64,000 bases of DNA from Williamsia soli (lineage in GTDB: Bacteria > Actinomycetota > Actinomycetes > Mycobacteriales > Mycobacteriaceae), in contig NZ_JAFRDR010000009.1 in assembly GCF_017377795.1 (NCBI RefSeq), forward strand, positions 62,001-126,000, written 5' to 3'. The notes beneath the pieces are model-generated. The model was not told where the DNA came from. It saw only the letters and a program-made list of their open reading frames with translations, and ran no database searches. Position 1 is the first letter of the stretch, and every line of letters begins with the position of its first letter. Positions 8,484 through 17,956 of the stretch are shown piece after piece. The position numbers and the translations under genes were made by a program.

Positions 8484-9682
8484 CGACCGCACCCACCACC
8501 GCGGAGCGGACGACGCCACCCCACCAGGGACGGACCGCTGCGATATTCGCCGCGCTCGCCATCATGGTCGTGGCCGCGAATCTGCGTCCCGCGGTGGTCG
8601 CCGTCGGGCCTCTCATCGACGACATCAAGCTATCCGAGGGATTCAGCAGCGCTGCGGCCGGCCTGCTGACCACCCTTCCGGTGCTGTTCTTCGGCCTCGT
8701 CGCACCGATAGCTCCGCGCATCGCAGCCCGGTTCGGCATCGAACGCACCGTGTTCGCCGCCATGGTCCTGCTCTGCGCCGCGATCCTGCTGCGGCTCGTG
8801 CCCAGCTGGTTTGCACTGTTCGCGGGCTCAGCGCTGGCCGGCGTCGCCATCGGCATCTGCAACGTCGTCCTACCCGCGCTGATCAAGCGCGACTTCTCCC
8901 ACCGGTCGGGGTTGATGACCGGGCTGTATTCGATGACCCTCTCCGGCGGGGCAGCCTTGGCCGCCGGGCTGACGGTGCCGATCGATTCCGCGGTGGGCGA
9001 GAACTGGCGCGCCGCGCTGGCGAGCTGGTCGCTGCTGGCCCTGCTCGGTGTGATCCTGTGGATCCCGCAGCTCTCGCGGGTTCACCGGATCAGCACCGCC
9101 GCGCTGCCCGCATCGCTGTGGCGCAACAAGATCGCCTGGGCGATCACGATTTTCATGGCGTCACAGTCGCTGATCTTCTACACGTTCACCGCCTGGCTAC
9201 CCGAGTTCCTCGGCGAACGCGGCATGTCGAAGGCCGGGGCCGGCGGCCTGCTCGCCCTCGCTCAGACCGTGGCGCTGGTGATGTCGCTGCTGGCGCCGAT
9301 CATCGCGGTCCGGTTCCGAGACCAACGCGCGGTCACTTTCGCTGCCATCGCCGCCTGCGCGATCGGCTTCATCGGGCTCGTGACCACCGAGCAACTCACC
9401 GTGCTGTGGGTTCTGCTCATCGCGGTCGGCCCCGGTGCCGCCATCAGCCTCGTCCTGCTGTTCATGGTGCTGCGTAGTTCGAGCACCGCGCAGACGAGTC
9501 AGGTCTCGGGAATGGCGCAGTCGGTCGGCTATTGCCTCGCTGCCATCGGGCCACTGGCCATCGGGGCCTTGCACGACGCGACCGGTTCGTGGACGTTGTC
9601 GATGTCGGTGCTCGCACTTGCCCTCATCCCACTGGCCGGGTCCACGCTCATCGCGGCCAAGGACAGCAAGATGCCCGTCTGA
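8480..9682 (+). CDS. MFS transporter, CynX/NimT (cyanate transporter-like) family
   Basis: 400-residue major facilitator with 12 predicted membrane segments. The early NLRPAVVAVGPLIDDI segment after the first helix is characteristic of the CynX/NimT group, as is the overall short loop layout. Members have been linked to export or uptake of cyanate, nitroimidazoles and other small molecules, so the substrate is open. The ATG overlaps the FadR-type regulator stop (ATGA), which indicates a two-gene operon. Whether it belongs functionally with the nucleobase cluster on the other side of PucR is not shown by the sequence. Confidence 0.85.
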   Translation: MTTAPTTAERTTPPHQGRTAAIFAALAIMVVAANLRPAVVAVGPLIDDIKLSEGFSSAAAGLLTTLPVLFFGLVAPIAPRIAARFGIERTVFAAMVLLCAAILLRLVPSWFALFAGSALAGVAIGICNVVLPALIKRDFSHRSGLMTGLYSMTLSGGAALAAGLTVPIDSAVGENWRAALASWSLLALLGVILWIPQLSRVHRISTAALPASLWRNKIAWAITIFMASQSLIFYTFTAWLPEFLGERGMSKAGAGGLLALAQTVALVMSLLAPIIAVRFRDQRAVTFAAIAACAIGFIGLVTTEQLTVLWVLLIAVGPGAAISLVLLFMVLRSSSTAQTSQVSGMAQSVGYCLAAIGPLAIGALHDATGSWTLSMSVLALALIPLAGSTLIAAKDSKMPV

Positions 9683-11140
<1,458 letters not shown>

Positions 11141-11172
11141 CCTCGAGACTCCCACCGCAGGGAGGCGTACGG

Positions 11173-11192
11173 TGAACTGGGGGTTCAGTTCA
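11173..11192. promoter_or_regulatory. inverted repeat, probable TetR operator
   Basis: TGAACTG, six bases, CAGTTCA: perfect seven-base arms centred about 28 bases before the aldo/keto reductase start at 11210. The overlapping segment GGTGAACTG to CAGTTACC gives a second, imperfect pairing. The downstream TetR gene in the same operon is the natural candidate to bind it. Confidence 0.5.
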
Positions 11193-11209
11193 GTTACCTG
11201 AGGAGCCGT

Positions 11210-12079
11210 ATGACCAGCAACACCGCATCCGCCACCCAGTCCGGCCAGTTCTCCATCGGGGGCAAGCTCTCCGTGAACCGTCTTGGCTACGGGTCCATGC
11301 AACTCACCGGACCAGGGGTCTGGGGACCACCCAAGGACCACGACGAAGCCATCAAGGTGCTTCGTCGAGCCGTCGAGTTGGGGGTCAACCTGATCGACAC
11401 CGCCGACTCGTACGGACCCGTTGTCGCCGAGCCGTTGATCAAGGAAGCTCTGTATCCGTACGCCGACGATCTGGTCATCGCAACGAAAGCCGGCCTGACC
11501 CGGAGCGGCCCCGGCGACTGGCGTCCGGTCGGGCGACCCGAGTACCTGCGTCAGCAGGCCGAGATGAGTCTGCGCCTGCTCGGGGTCGAGCAGATCGGGC
11601 TGTTCCAGCTCCACCGGATCGATCCGAAGGTGCCGCTCGAAGACCAGGTCGGTGAGCTCAAGCTGCTGCAGGATGAGGGCAAGATCAACCAGATCGGCCT
11701 GTCCGAGGTCACCGTCGAGGAGACGGTCGCCGCGCGAGAGATCGCCGAGATCGCCACCGTCCAGAACCTCTACAACCTCGCGAACCGCGGGGCCGAGGAT
11801 CTCCTGAACTACGCTGCCGCCGAGAGCATCGGCTTCATCCCCTGGTTCCCGCTCGCCACCGGTGAGCTCGCGGGCGAAGGCAGCAAGCTCACCGAGCTCG
11901 CCGCCGACAAAGGCGTGAGCCCGTCACAACTCGCCCTGGCCTGGCTGCTCGCGGTGTCACCGGTGGTGCTGCCCATACCCGGCACGTCCAGCGTTGCCCA
12001 CGTCGAAGACAACATCGCGGCCGCCGGCATCGAGCTCACTGCCGCAGACCTCGAGGCGCTCACCGCGGCGGTGGGCTAA
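11210..12079 (+). CDS. aldo/keto reductase
   Basis: 289-residue (alpha/beta)8-barrel NADPH-dependent reductase. The catalytic tetrad is visible: D and Y in [11 protein letters not shown] in VIATKAG and H in LFQLHRIDP. The C-terminal [16 protein letters not shown] segment is the NADPH-binding region of the AKR fold. It starts at ATG 11210 behind GAGGAG and overlaps the TetR start by one base (TAATG), so the two are co-translated. Substrate unknown; it resembles the general oxidoreductases grouped with YdbC/IolS rather than aldose reductases. Confidence 0.92.
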   Translation: MTSNTASATQSGQFSIGGKLSVNRLGYGSMQLTGPGVWGPPKDHDEAIKVLRRAVELGVNLIDTADSYGPVVAEPLIKEALYPYADDLVIATKAGLTRSGPGDWRPVGRPEYLRQQAEMSLRLLGVEQIGLFQLHRIDPKVPLEDQVGELKLLQDEGKINQIGLSEVTVEETVAAREIAEIATVQNLYNLANRGAEDLLNYAAAESIGFIPWFPLATGELAGEGSKLTELAADKGVSPSQLALAWLLAVSPVVLPIPGTSSVAHVEDNIAAAGIELTAADLEALTAAVG

Positions 12080-12675
12080 TGAGCACCACAGAGCAGTCCG
12101 CGAACCTCTCGAGCGCCCGCAGCATCAAGTGCCACAACGACGTGGTGGCCGCCACCCGGGAGCTGCTCACCGAGGGTGGGCTCCCGGCGGCAACGATCGA
12201 CGCGATCTCCGAACGGTCCGGCGTCAGCAAGGCCACGATCTACAAGCATTGGCCGAGCCGAATTGCCGTTGCCGCAGAAGCTTTCAGCGTCGCGCTGGGC
12301 GGTGCCATCCCCACCGCGGACACCGGCAACATCGTCGACGACATGACTGAGCAGCTTCGCAACGTGAGCACTTTCTATTCGACCCAGGAGGGCCAGGTCT
12401 TCACGCAGTTGATGGCGGCCTGCGTGGACGACAAAGCCGGCGCCGAGTACTTCCACCGTTTTTTCCTCGACGGCAGGCGCGCACGAGTCGCCGAGATATG
12501 GCAGCGAGCGGTCGACCGCGGCGAAGTCGACCCGGACACCGATGTCGATGTCGTGATCGATGTGCTGTTCGGCCCCATGGTCTTACGACTGGTGAGCGGG
12601 CATGCGCCTTTCGAGGGCGCCCAGGCTGAGTCGTTCGCGAAGGCCGTACTGTACGGACTGCTGCCCTCTGTCTGA
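12079..12675 (+). CDS. TetR/AcrR family transcriptional regulator
   Basis: 198-residue regulator with an N-terminal TetR helix-turn-helix at about 14-60 (AATRELLTEGGLPAATIDAI, then ERSGVSKATIYKHWPSR) and a helical C-terminal ligand domain of the TetR_C_11/AcrR type. Its start overlaps the stop of the upstream aldo/keto reductase, and the second aldo/keto reductase starts 18 bases after its stop, so all three genes are probably one transcript. An inverted repeat at 11173-11192 ahead of the operon is a likely autoregulatory operator. The inducer is unknown. Confidence 0.9.
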   Translation: MSTTEQSANLSSARSIKCHNDVVAATRELLTEGGLPAATIDAISERSGVSKATIYKHWPSRIAVAAEAFSVALGGAIPTADTGNIVDDMTEQLRNVSTFYSTQEGQVFTQLMAACVDDKAGAEYFHRFFLDGRRARVAEIWQRAVDRGEVDPDTDVDVVIDVLFGPMVLRLVSGHAPFEGAQAESFAKAVLYGLLPSV

Positions 12676-12693
12676 CAATCGGGAGACACCGCC

Positions 12694-13659
12694 ATGAAGT
12701 ACATCAACCTCGGAAACACCGGTCTCAAGATCTCGGCGGTGACGCTGGGCTGCATGAGTTTTGGTGCGGCAGATCAGGGCACGCATGCCTGGACCCTCGA
12801 CGAAGAAGCCAGTCGCGACATCATCGAACAGGCCCTGGACGCCGGGATCACCACGTTCGACACCGCGAACATGTATTCGCTCGGTTCCAGTGAGGAGATC
12901 GTCGGTCGCGCGATCCGTGACTTCGGTGCGCGCGACGACCTGGTGATAGCCACCAAGGTCTACCAGCGTATGCGCCCCGGACCGTACGGGGCAGGCCTGT
13001 CGCGCAAGGCGATTCTCGCCGAGGTCGACAACAGCCTGCGCCGCCTCGGCACCGACTACATCGACCTCTACCAAATTCATCGGTGGGACTACGACACCCC
13101 GATCGAGGAGACGATGGAGGCGCTGCACGACGTCGTGAAAGCGGGCAAGGTCCGCTACCTCGGTGCGTCGTCGATGCACGCGTGGCAGTTCGCCAAGGCG
13201 CAGCACACCGCCGACCTCGGCGGCTGGACGCGGTTCATCTCGATGCAGAACCACTACAACCTCATCTACCGCGAGGAAGAGCGAGAGATGTTGCCGCTCT
13301 GCGCCGATCAGGGAGTGGGAGTGATTCCGTGGAGTCCACTGGCCCGTGGCAGGCTCACCCGGCCGTGGGACGAAAAGACCGCTCGCACCGGCACCGATGA
13401 GGTGGGAAAGAAGCTGTATGTGAGCGGCGACAAAGACATCGTCGACCGCGTACTCGAGGTCGCCGCCAAGCGTGAGGTCACCCCGGCAGCCATCGCATTG
13501 TCGTGGGTGGCCGCCCGCACCACCTCACCGATCGTCGGCGTCACCAAACCCAAACATCTTGCGGACGCCGTCGCTGCGCTCGAGGTGGACCTCACCGACG
13601 ACGAGTCGCGATACCTCGAAGAGCCTTACCGACCGCACGAGGTCGCCGGATTTGTCTGA
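12694..13659 (+). CDS. aldo/keto reductase, YajO/YghZ-like
   Basis: 321-residue aldo/keto reductase of a different subfamily from the one at 11210. Tetrad residues are D and Y in TFDTANMYSLGSSEE, K in VIATKVY and H in LYQIHRWD. The SSMHAWQFAKAQHTA segment and MQNHYNLIYREEEREM are typical of the NADP-dependent alcohol dehydrogenase/YajO group. A GGGAG ribosome site precedes ATG 12694, which lies 18 bases after the TetR stop. It may reduce the same class of aldehyde or ketone that induces the TetR regulator; this is inference from the operon only. Confidence 0.92.
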   Translation: MKYINLGNTGLKISAVTLGCMSFGAADQGTHAWTLDEEASRDIIEQALDAGITTFDTANMYSLGSSEEIVGRAIRDFGARDDLVIATKVYQRMRPGPYGAGLSRKAILAEVDNSLRRLGTDYIDLYQIHRWDYDTPIEETMEALHDVVKAGKVRYLGASSMHAWQFAKAQHTADLGGWTRFISMQNHYNLIYREEEREMLPLCADQGVGVIPWSPLARGRLTRPWDEKTARTGTDEVGKKLYVSGDKDIVDRVLEVAAKREVTPAAIALSWVAARTTSPIVGVTKPKHLADAVAALEVDLTDDESRYLEEPYRPHEVAGFV

Positions 13660-13710
13660 TCCCGGGTATCGCTACCCCGTATTGCTAGGACTGACGAGGA
13701 GCGAGCAAAG

Positions 13711-14622
13711 TCAGTGCTGCGGTACCGGACACCCGCGTGGGAATGTCCCCAGCTCGGTGAGGTCGTAGCCGTTCGGATAGCTGCGGATGTTGGGCAGATC
13801 CCGCGCGTGGATGGGGGCCTTGCGAACCGGGAAGAACCGGACCAGCCGACCCCGCGCCCGCAGTGCGGCCCGGGAGACGATCTGGGCAACACGAGGCGGG
13901 TGCTTGTACCCGAACGCATCGAGCAAGGCGTCGTCCATCAGGGACCGGGCGAAGATGTTGATCAACCAGGCCGGCGCCTTGTCGTTCGGCGGGAACGTCG
14001 CCATCAGCGCCAGCGTCGAGTCGGCCACCTTGCGAGCGCCGTCGTTGTACGCGAAGTTCTTGTCCTCGTACTCATCGAGGAACCGGGCGAACTCGGTGTA
14101 CGTGACCGGGATGTCCTTGATGCCCATCAACGCACCGAGGCGCCGGTAGTAATTGGTCGCCGCCACCACCTCGTTGTGGTTGAGCTGACGCCAACCATAG
14201 TCTTCGATCCAGCGCACCGGAGTGACCACGAAGGTGGCCAGGACATAGCGCATGTCGTCGTTCGAGATGTCGTACGCGCCGTGCATCTGGTTCACGCGGC
14301 GGATACCTGCGCGCCCTTCGTCGCTGTCCAGACCGTGTTCGAGCACGGCATCGAGCAGCAACGTGGTGTCGTCGTAGCGCTTCTGCACCCTGCCGGTGAA
14401 CTCACCGGTGTCGAAGAGCAGTTGGCCGACCGTCGGGACCGCGTAGGTCCGGAACAGCGCGAAACTCAGGGCCTGATTGATGTCCCAGGGAAACTCGACG
14501 GTTGCGAGCAACCGGTTGATCTCCTCGAAGTCCCGTTCAGGATCGAGTTCGCTGGTCCTTGCGCGGACTGCGTAGCGGCTCACGGGGCAATTCCTGACGT
14601 TCGACAGTGTGTTGTAGACCAC
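13711..14622 (-). CDS. oxygenase MpaB-family (DUF2236) protein
   Basis: 303-residue protein of the ER-bound oxygenase MpaB/latex-clearing (DUF2236) family. Seen in the sequence: the N-terminal WDINQALSFALFRTYAVPTV segment, a conserved HGAYDISNDDMRYVLATFVV stretch with the histidine that binds haem in characterised relatives, and an RWIEDYGWR element. GTG 14622 is supported by GGAAGGG seven bases upstream. It is convergent with the aldo/keto reductase at 13659, with a short GGGTA-TCGC-TACCC hairpin between. No signal peptide is evident. Substrate is unknown; characterised relatives cleave rubber or act on lipids. Confidence 0.85.
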   Translation of the reverse strand: MVYNTLSNVRNCPVSRYAVRARTSELDPERDFEEINRLLATVEFPWDINQALSFALFRTYAVPTVGQLLFDTGEFTGRVQKRYDDTTLLLDAVLEHGLDSDEGRAGIRRVNQMHGAYDISNDDMRYVLATFVVTPVRWIEDYGWRQLNHNEVVAATNYYRRLGALMGIKDIPVTYTEFARFLDEYEDKNFAYNDGARKVADSTLALMATFPPNDKAPAWLINIFARSLMDDALLDAFGYKHPPRVAQIVSRAALRARGRLVRFFPVRKAPIHARDLPNIRSYPNGYDLTELGTFPRGCPVPQH

Positions 14623-14672
14623 AGGATAACCCTTCCGGGCCGAGCGGGCGATCGGTCCCTACCCGTCCTCGC

Positions 14673-15590
14673 CTAGGGCGTCGCCGGGTCGATGATCCGA
14701 CGGGTGATGGTGCCGAGGTCGGCGCCGGTGGCATCGGGGTAGCCGTGCAGAATCTCGACCCACTCGCTCGGCACTGCCGTTGCGCCGCGGCAGGCTCCGA
14801 CGAGCCCACCTGCAATCGCTGCGGTGGTGTCGGTGTCGTTGCCGGCCCGCACACAGTATTCGAGCGTCGCGGGTACATCGCCACCCGTCGTGGTGATTGC
14901 CCACCACGCGGTCTGCAGAGCGTGGACGACCCAGCCGTTGTTGGGAAAATCTGCAGGCGTACCGGTTTCGGCAATGTCGAGAAGTGGTGACCAGTAGTCG
15001 TTGGTCGACGCAGGGGCGTCCGCCAGGTACAGCCGCATCCCGTCGAGCGTGCCGGTGAGCACGGCGTGCCGAATCGCGAAGCTCCAGAGTTGGCACGCCT
15101 CACGAGCCCGTTCGTCGTGGTGAGTCAGATCGCCGATGGCCCCGGCAGCATCGACGCACCCGGCCGCATCGTCGAGGAACGCCAGCGCGACCGGAGCGGT
15201 GCGCATGAGCGACCCGTTGCCGCCGGTGCGACCGGACAGACTCGCAGCCTTCCTCGTCATCGCCTGAGCACTGGTGCTGCGCGCCGACAGCACAGCACGG
15301 GTCTGATTCCCGATGTCCGGTGGATTCGAGTCGTACCACCGTACGAACTCGGCTGCGATCGCGTCGAGGTCGGCACGCCCCGACGACAATCCGCGTGCGA
15401 CACACATCGCCATCGAGGTGTCATCCGTCCATTCACCCGGCGCCCAATCGAACGTGCCGCCGCCTTTCATGAATATCCGAGTGTCCGCCGAGGGATGGGT
15501 GAACTCGTAGCCCGCCCCCAGCGCATCGCCGGCCGCCGTACCCACGAGGACCCCGGTCGCCCGGTCGAGCTGTTGTTCGGAAAGTCTCAT
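14673..15590 (-). CDS. ADP-ribosylglycohydrolase family protein
   Basis: 305-residue all-alpha hydrolase of the DraG/ARH family that removes ADP-ribose from proteins or small molecules. The two metal-binding signatures are present: GEWTDDTSMAMCVA at about 52-65 and GNDTDTTAAIAGGLVGACRG near the C-terminus, plus TGVLVGTAAGDALG at the N-terminus. ATG 15590 faces the NUDIX-type regulator at 15652, and the 61 bases between them carry two palindromes of the same plan (TTAG, 12 bases, CTAA). This pairing suggests that the regulator senses an ADP-ribose-type ligand that the hydrolase makes or consumes. Confidence 0.93.
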   Translation of the reverse strand: MRLSEQQLDRATGVLVGTAAGDALGAGYEFTHPSADTRIFMKGGGTFDWAPGEWTDDTSMAMCVARGLSSGRADLDAIAAEFVRWYDSNPPDIGNQTRAVLSARSTSAQAMTRKAASLSGRTGGNGSLMRTAPVALAFLDDAAGCVDAAGAIGDLTHHDERAREACQLWSFAIRHAVLTGTLDGMRLYLADAPASTNDYWSPLLDIAETGTPADFPNNGWVVHALQTAWWAITTTGGDVPATLEYCVRAGNDTDTTAAIAGGLVGACRGATAVPSEWVEILHGYPDATGADLGTITRRIIDPATP

Positions 15591-15598
15591 CGCACCCC

Positions 15599-15618
15599 TT
15601 AGATCAATATTGATCTAA
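15599..15618. promoter_or_regulatory. 20-bp perfect palindrome, operator 1 of the NUDIX regulator
   Basis: TTAGATCAATATTGATCTAA is a perfect 20-base palindrome starting eight bases upstream of the ADP-ribosylglycohydrolase start. It has the same outer form (TTAG, 12 bases, CTAA) as operator 2, with centres 23 bases apart, so both probably bind the same dimeric protein. The position would block the hydrolase promoter or ribosome site. Confidence 0.75.
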
Positions 15619-15644
15619 ACCTTAGCGCACGGTTGCGCTAAGGT
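15619..15644. promoter_or_regulatory. 26-bp inverted repeat, operator 2 of the NUDIX regulator
   Basis: ACCTTAGCGCA, four bases (CGGT), TGCGCTAAGGT: perfect 11-base arms. The inner part again reads TTAG, 12 bases, CTAA. It abuts the putative start of the NUDIX regulator, which fits autoregulation. Confidence 0.75.
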
Positions 15645-15651
15645 GCAAGAC

Positions 15652-16281
15652 GTGGTGTGGAGAGATTCGTCTGGCAAAGCGCTCGACGATTACGCGCGAC
15701 CATCGGTTGCCGTCGACGTCGCGGTTCTGACGGTCACCGGCGATCAGCTGGCGGTCCTGGTCATCGACTCCGAACGTGGACTCTCCCTCCCGGGAACCTT
15801 CCTGCATCCACGAGAGACCTTGCGCGACGCCGCCGCCCGGGCACTGTCGAGCAAGGCGGCGATCACCGGCCTCGACTTCCATCAGCTCGGCATGTTCGAC
15901 GATCCCGACCGCGACGACCGCGGCTGGGTGTTGTCGATGGCCCACGGGGCGGCGATCGCGCGTGAAAAACTCCCCCACACATCGCGTTTGGTATCGATCA
16001 CCGACACCGGTGCGCACGAACGGTTGGCCTTCGACCATGACTCCATGGCGGCCGAGGCCGTTCGGGATCTACGACAGCGATACCGCGGCGCCGCCGACCC
16101 GGATCACCTGCTGCCCGAGGAGTTCACCCTCTTGGAACTACGGAGGCTGCACGAGGCGATCTTCGCGCACGAGTTTCCGAAGGACACCTTTCGGCGTCGG
16201 TTCATCGGCGACCTCGTGGGCACCGGCGAGCGATCATCCGCCGAAACCGGCCGACCGGCCGAACTGTTCAGGGTGCGCTGA
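15652..16281 (+). CDS. NUDIX-type transcriptional regulator, NrtR-like
   Basis: About 209 residues: an N-terminal NUDIX fold (about 15-140) fused to a C-terminal winged helix (about 150-200, FTLLELRRLHEAIFAHEFPK then DTFRRRF), the layout of NrtR regulators. The NUDIX box is degenerate: after GTFLHPRETLRDAAAR the REUxEE glutamates are missing (RALSSKA), as expected for a sensor rather than a hydrolase. GTG 15652 is preferred because AAGG lies about eight bases upstream; GTG 15643 and GTG 15655 are alternatives. NrtR proteins bind ADP-ribose or related nucleotides. The divergent gene is an ADP-ribosylglycohydrolase and two matching palindromes lie between, so local control of that gene is more likely than control of NAD synthesis. 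Confidence 0.87.
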   Translation: MVWRDSSGKALDDYARPSVAVDVAVLTVTGDQLAVLVIDSERGLSLPGTFLHPRETLRDAAARALSSKAAITGLDFHQLGMFDDPDRDDRGWVLSMAHGAAIAREKLPHTSRLVSITDTGAHERLAFDHDSMAAEAVRDLRQRYRGAADPDHLLPEEFTLLELRRLHEAIFAHEFPKDTFRRRFIGDLVGTGERSSAETGRPAELFRVR

Positions 16282-16291
16282 ACCCCGGCTG

Positions 16292-17401
16292 TCAGAAGAT
16301 GACGACCTGCCGGATCGCCTTGCCGTCGGCGAGTTGATCCATCGCGGAGTTGATGTCCGACAACGCTATCCGCGAAGAGATGAGTTGCTCCACCGGCAGC
16401 CTGCCTTCGCGCCACATCTGCGCATACTTCGGGATGTCCCGACTCGGCACAGCGGAACCGAGGTAGCTCCCGATGACCGTGCGGGCTTCTGCGGTTATCG
16501 TCAGGGGCGAGATACTCGATCTCGCCTGCGGTGCAGGCAATCCGACGGTGACGGTGGTGCCACCCGGTGCTGTTGCGGCGAACGCGGTCTCGAATGCCCG
16601 CGCATTCCCGGCGCACTCGATGACATGGGTGGCTTTGATCCCGTCGGCCGAGATCTGCTGCGGAGTGTAGGTCTCGTGAGCACCCAGCGACCGTGCGTGC
16701 TCGAGTTTGTCGTCGAAGGTGTCGACGGCAATGATGCGCGAGACCTGCTGCGCCACAGCTGTGATGAGTGCCGCCATCCCGACCCCACCGAGCCCGACGA
16801 TCATGATCGAGTCATCGGGCCCCGGTTTGGCCGCATTGAGCACCGCGCCCCCACCGGTGAGAACAGCACAACCGAGGACCGCAGCGATGTCCGCGGGTAC
16901 GTCTTCTCCGACCGGAACGGCCGATGCGGCGTCCACCACGGCGTGGGTGGCGAATCCCGACACGCCCAGATGATGATGAATGTGGTCGCCTGTATCGAGG
17001 TTCGCGAGCCGCCGCCCGCCACCGAGCAATTCGCCGGCATTGTTGGCCGCACTCCCGGGCCCGCATGGCAACCGGCCGTCGGCTGCGCAACCCGCACAGT
17101 CCTCGCACCGAGGCAAGAACGACATCACCACGCGCTGCCCGACCTCGACCCCGCTGACCTGCTCACCGACCTCGCGCACGATTCCGGCCGCTTCGTGTCC
17201 GAGCAACATCGGTACGGGACGTACGCGGTTGCCGTCGACGACGCTGAGATCCGAGTGGCAGACGCCGGCCGCTTCGATCTGCACCAGCAGCTCGGTGGGC
17301 CCGGGCGCCTGCAGTTCGAGCTCGTGGATCGCGATCGGCATCGACTCCGCGTAAGGCCGTGCCCGCCCGATCTCCTCGAGTACCGCTCCACTTATCCTCA
17401 T
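16292..17401 (-). CDS. zinc-dependent alcohol dehydrogenase (MDR superfamily)
   Basis: 369-residue class III-like medium-chain alcohol dehydrogenase. Catalytic zinc ligands lie in GVCHSD and LGHEAAG; the structural zinc lobe has four cysteines in RCEDCAGCAADGRLPC; the Rossmann motif is VGLGGVGMAA, and D in AVDTFDDKLE suggests NAD(H) preference. The VMSFLPRCEDC context and the long lobe resemble actinobacterial NAD- or NDMA-dependent (mycothiol-type) dehydrogenases. ATG 17401 faces the thioesterase at 17494; the end is convergent with the NUDIX regulator. Substrate not determined. Confidence 0.92.
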   Translation of the reverse strand: MRISGAVLEEIGRARPYAESMPIAIHELELQAPGPTELLVQIEAAGVCHSDLSVVDGNRVRPVPMLLGHEAAGIVREVGEQVSGVEVGQRVVMSFLPRCEDCAGCAADGRLPCGPGSAANNAGELLGGGRRLANLDTGDHIHHHLGVSGFATHAVVDAASAVPVGEDVPADIAAVLGCAVLTGGGAVLNAAKPGPDDSIMIVGLGGVGMAALITAVAQQVSRIIAVDTFDDKLEHARSLGAHETYTPQQISADGIKATHVIECAGNARAFETAFAATAPGGTTVTVGLPAPQARSSISPLTITAEARTVIGSYLGSAVPSRDIPKYAQMWREGRLPVEQLISSRIALSDINSAMDQLADGKAIRQVVIF

Positions 17402-17493
17402 CGCTCGCCCTTTCTACGCCTCCACACCCCCGAACCACTATGCACCTCGTACTCTTTGACGAGGCAATCGCCGACGCAGAGAGGCTTTGGACA

Positions 17494-17955
17494 GTGACCA
17501 GACCCGCGCTTCCGGTTCCGCAGGACTACCCGGTGCTGTGGCCGGTCCCCACCCGGTGGGACGACAACGACCACTACGGTCACGTCAACAACGTCACGTA
17601 CTACTCGTACTTCGACACCGCCGTCAACGCCTGGTTGATGTCGGCATCCGGGACCGACATCCGGCGGTTGGCCGCGATCGGCATCGTCGCCGAGACGTCG
17701 TGCATCTTCCACAGCGAGCTGACGTTCCCCGAGCAGCTACAGGTCGGGTTGTCGATCGAGCGGCTCGGGACCCGCAGTGTCGTCTACTCGCTGGCGATCT
17801 TCGCCGAGCGCCCCGACGGCACCGTCAGACCTGCCGCCACCGGACGCTTCGTGCATGTCTACGTCGACCGCGACACCCGCAAGCCCACCGAGATCCCACC
17901 GGCCATCGCGACGGCGGTGGCCGGGCTGGCCTCTGCAGCACGGAATGTGAGCTGA
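17494..17955 (+). CDS. acyl-CoA thioesterase, hot-dog fold (4HBT/YbgC-like)
   Basis: 153-residue single hot-dog domain. The segment TRWDDNDHYGHVNNVTYYSY is the classical active-site loop of 4-hydroxybenzoyl-CoA/FadM-type thioesterases, with the nucleophile-positioning D and the N-terminal end of the long helix at HVNN. GTG 17494 follows a GAGAGG site eight bases upstream; a longer frame from ATG 17440 is possible but has no homology. The antiporter starts one base after its stop, so they are co-transcribed, although no functional link is obvious. Confidence 0.88.
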   Translation: MTRPALPVPQDYPVLWPVPTRWDDNDHYGHVNNVTYYSYFDTAVNAWLMSASGTDIRRLAAIGIVAETSCIFHSELTFPEQLQVGLSIERLGTRSVVYSLAIFAERPDGTVRPAATGRFVHVYVDRDTRKPTEIPPAIATAVAGLASAARNVS

Positions 17956-17956
17956 C

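Noticed and set aside
13664-13677. GGGTA-TCGC-TACCC hairpin as a strong terminator
   Set aside because: Only five base pairs and no T tract; too weak to call on its own.
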